NCBI GenBank assembly: GCA_018699395.1
Contig: JABIQN010000019.1
Location: 1-57,305 of the forward strand
DNA length: 57,305 nucleotides
Origin: Gammaproteobacteria bacterium
Lineage (GTDB): Bacteria; Pseudomonadota; Gammaproteobacteria; Steroidobacterales; Woeseiaceae
Direction of reading: 5' to 3'
Position 1 is the stretch's first letter. The number at the start of each line of letters is the position of its first letter. Both the position numbers and the translations under genes were made by a program. Of the stretch, positions 57,149 to 57,305 are shown piece after piece. Under the pieces are notes generated by a model. The model was not told where the DNA came from. It searched no databases and worked only from the letters and a program-made list of their open reading frames with translations.

Positions 57149-57305
57149 ATATGGCATCCTCCAATTCTGAAATATTACACCGAGCTGGAACGTATTCTTT
57201 TTGTATGCACCCATTAGACATGTGCAAAACTCTATTGGAATTGAAGTAGACTTCTGATACCTCATCAGAAATAAGTAAAATTGAGAGCCCTTTGCTGGCA
57301 AGATC
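57132..57305 (-). CDS. Sugar ABC transporter ATP-binding protein, C-terminal end (cut by window edge)
   Basis: The last 57 codons of a gene that runs off the window. The frame begins DLASKGLSILLISDEVSEVY, which is the H-loop region of a CUT2-type sugar ATPase (like RbsA, where the second half carries a degenerate SSxxxE/SDE motif). It continues with NRVLHMSNGCIQKEY, matching the 'v.v...G.i' strand after it, and stops at 57132. It overlaps the permease start by 17 bases. This completes the importer together with the two permeases. Confidence 0.8.
   Translation of the reverse strand, partial: DLASKGLSILLISDEVSEVYFNSNRVLHMSNGCIQKEYVPARCNISELEDAIYGKNI

Overview
The window looks like a chromosomal segment of a gammaproteobacterium, probably marine or aquatic. 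This is inferred from gene content and order only. The strongest clues are the order tsaC-topA-smg // def-fmt-rsmB-DUF4390-ntrY-ntrX, the priA-argS-SPOR string, a single-chain PntA with PntB, and aerobic HemF. No IS element, phage gene, CRISPR array, tRNA or rRNA was recognised.

Layout. (1) 1-10200 is an accessory segment: the start of a lipoprotein amidohydrolase, a divergent CsoR-type copper sensor and Met-rich outer-membrane protein with a G-tract operator between them, a YIP1-like membrane protein, an AlkB/XylM-type di-iron membrane hydroxylase with a stand-alone [2Fe-2S] ferredoxin and a tiny membrane protein, an FMN 2-hydroxyacid dehydrogenase with a GlcG/HbpS-like protein, and a Tat-exported two-subunit molybdenum hydroxylase (IorAB type) followed by a broken small lipoprotein gene. 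(2) 10193-35883 is core housekeeping: xthA-prlC, gor, hemB-aroE, hemF-tsaC-topA-smg, def-fmt-rsmB, the NtrYX two-component system, and CapA/SPOR/argS/priA. An ECF sigma factor, a likely anti-sigma factor and an EF-hand protein sit between smg and def, where many gammaproteobacteria carry dprA. (3) 36026-51357 holds pntAB, an HNH nuclease, a 5'-3' exonuclease, a fructosamine kinase, a strikingly AT-rich hemH, a thiolase, a MATE transporter and gltBD. (4) 51904-57305 is a sugar-use locus: a PfkB kinase facing an operon for an ABC importer (the end of the ATPase gene and two permeases), a ketose 3-epimerase, an HxlB-like SIS isomerase and a FrcK-like kinase.

How the genes work together. The heme genes (hemB, hemF, hemH) and the glutamate/nitrogen genes (gltBD, ntrYX) are split over several transcription units. 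The sugar operon reads as uptake, epimerisation, isomerisation and phosphorylation of an uncommon ketohexose. The most interesting regulatory features are: a pair of matching ECF-type promoters (TGTMAACC-N15-CGTT) in front of both the sigma operon and the EF-hand gene; an inverted repeat that pairs with the Shine-Dalgarno sequence of pntA; and the CsoR-type operator. Many starts are GTG or TTG and many genes overlap by 1-20 bases. I moved several starts inward from the longest reading frame where a Shine-Dalgarno sequence, signal peptide or operon overlap supported it.
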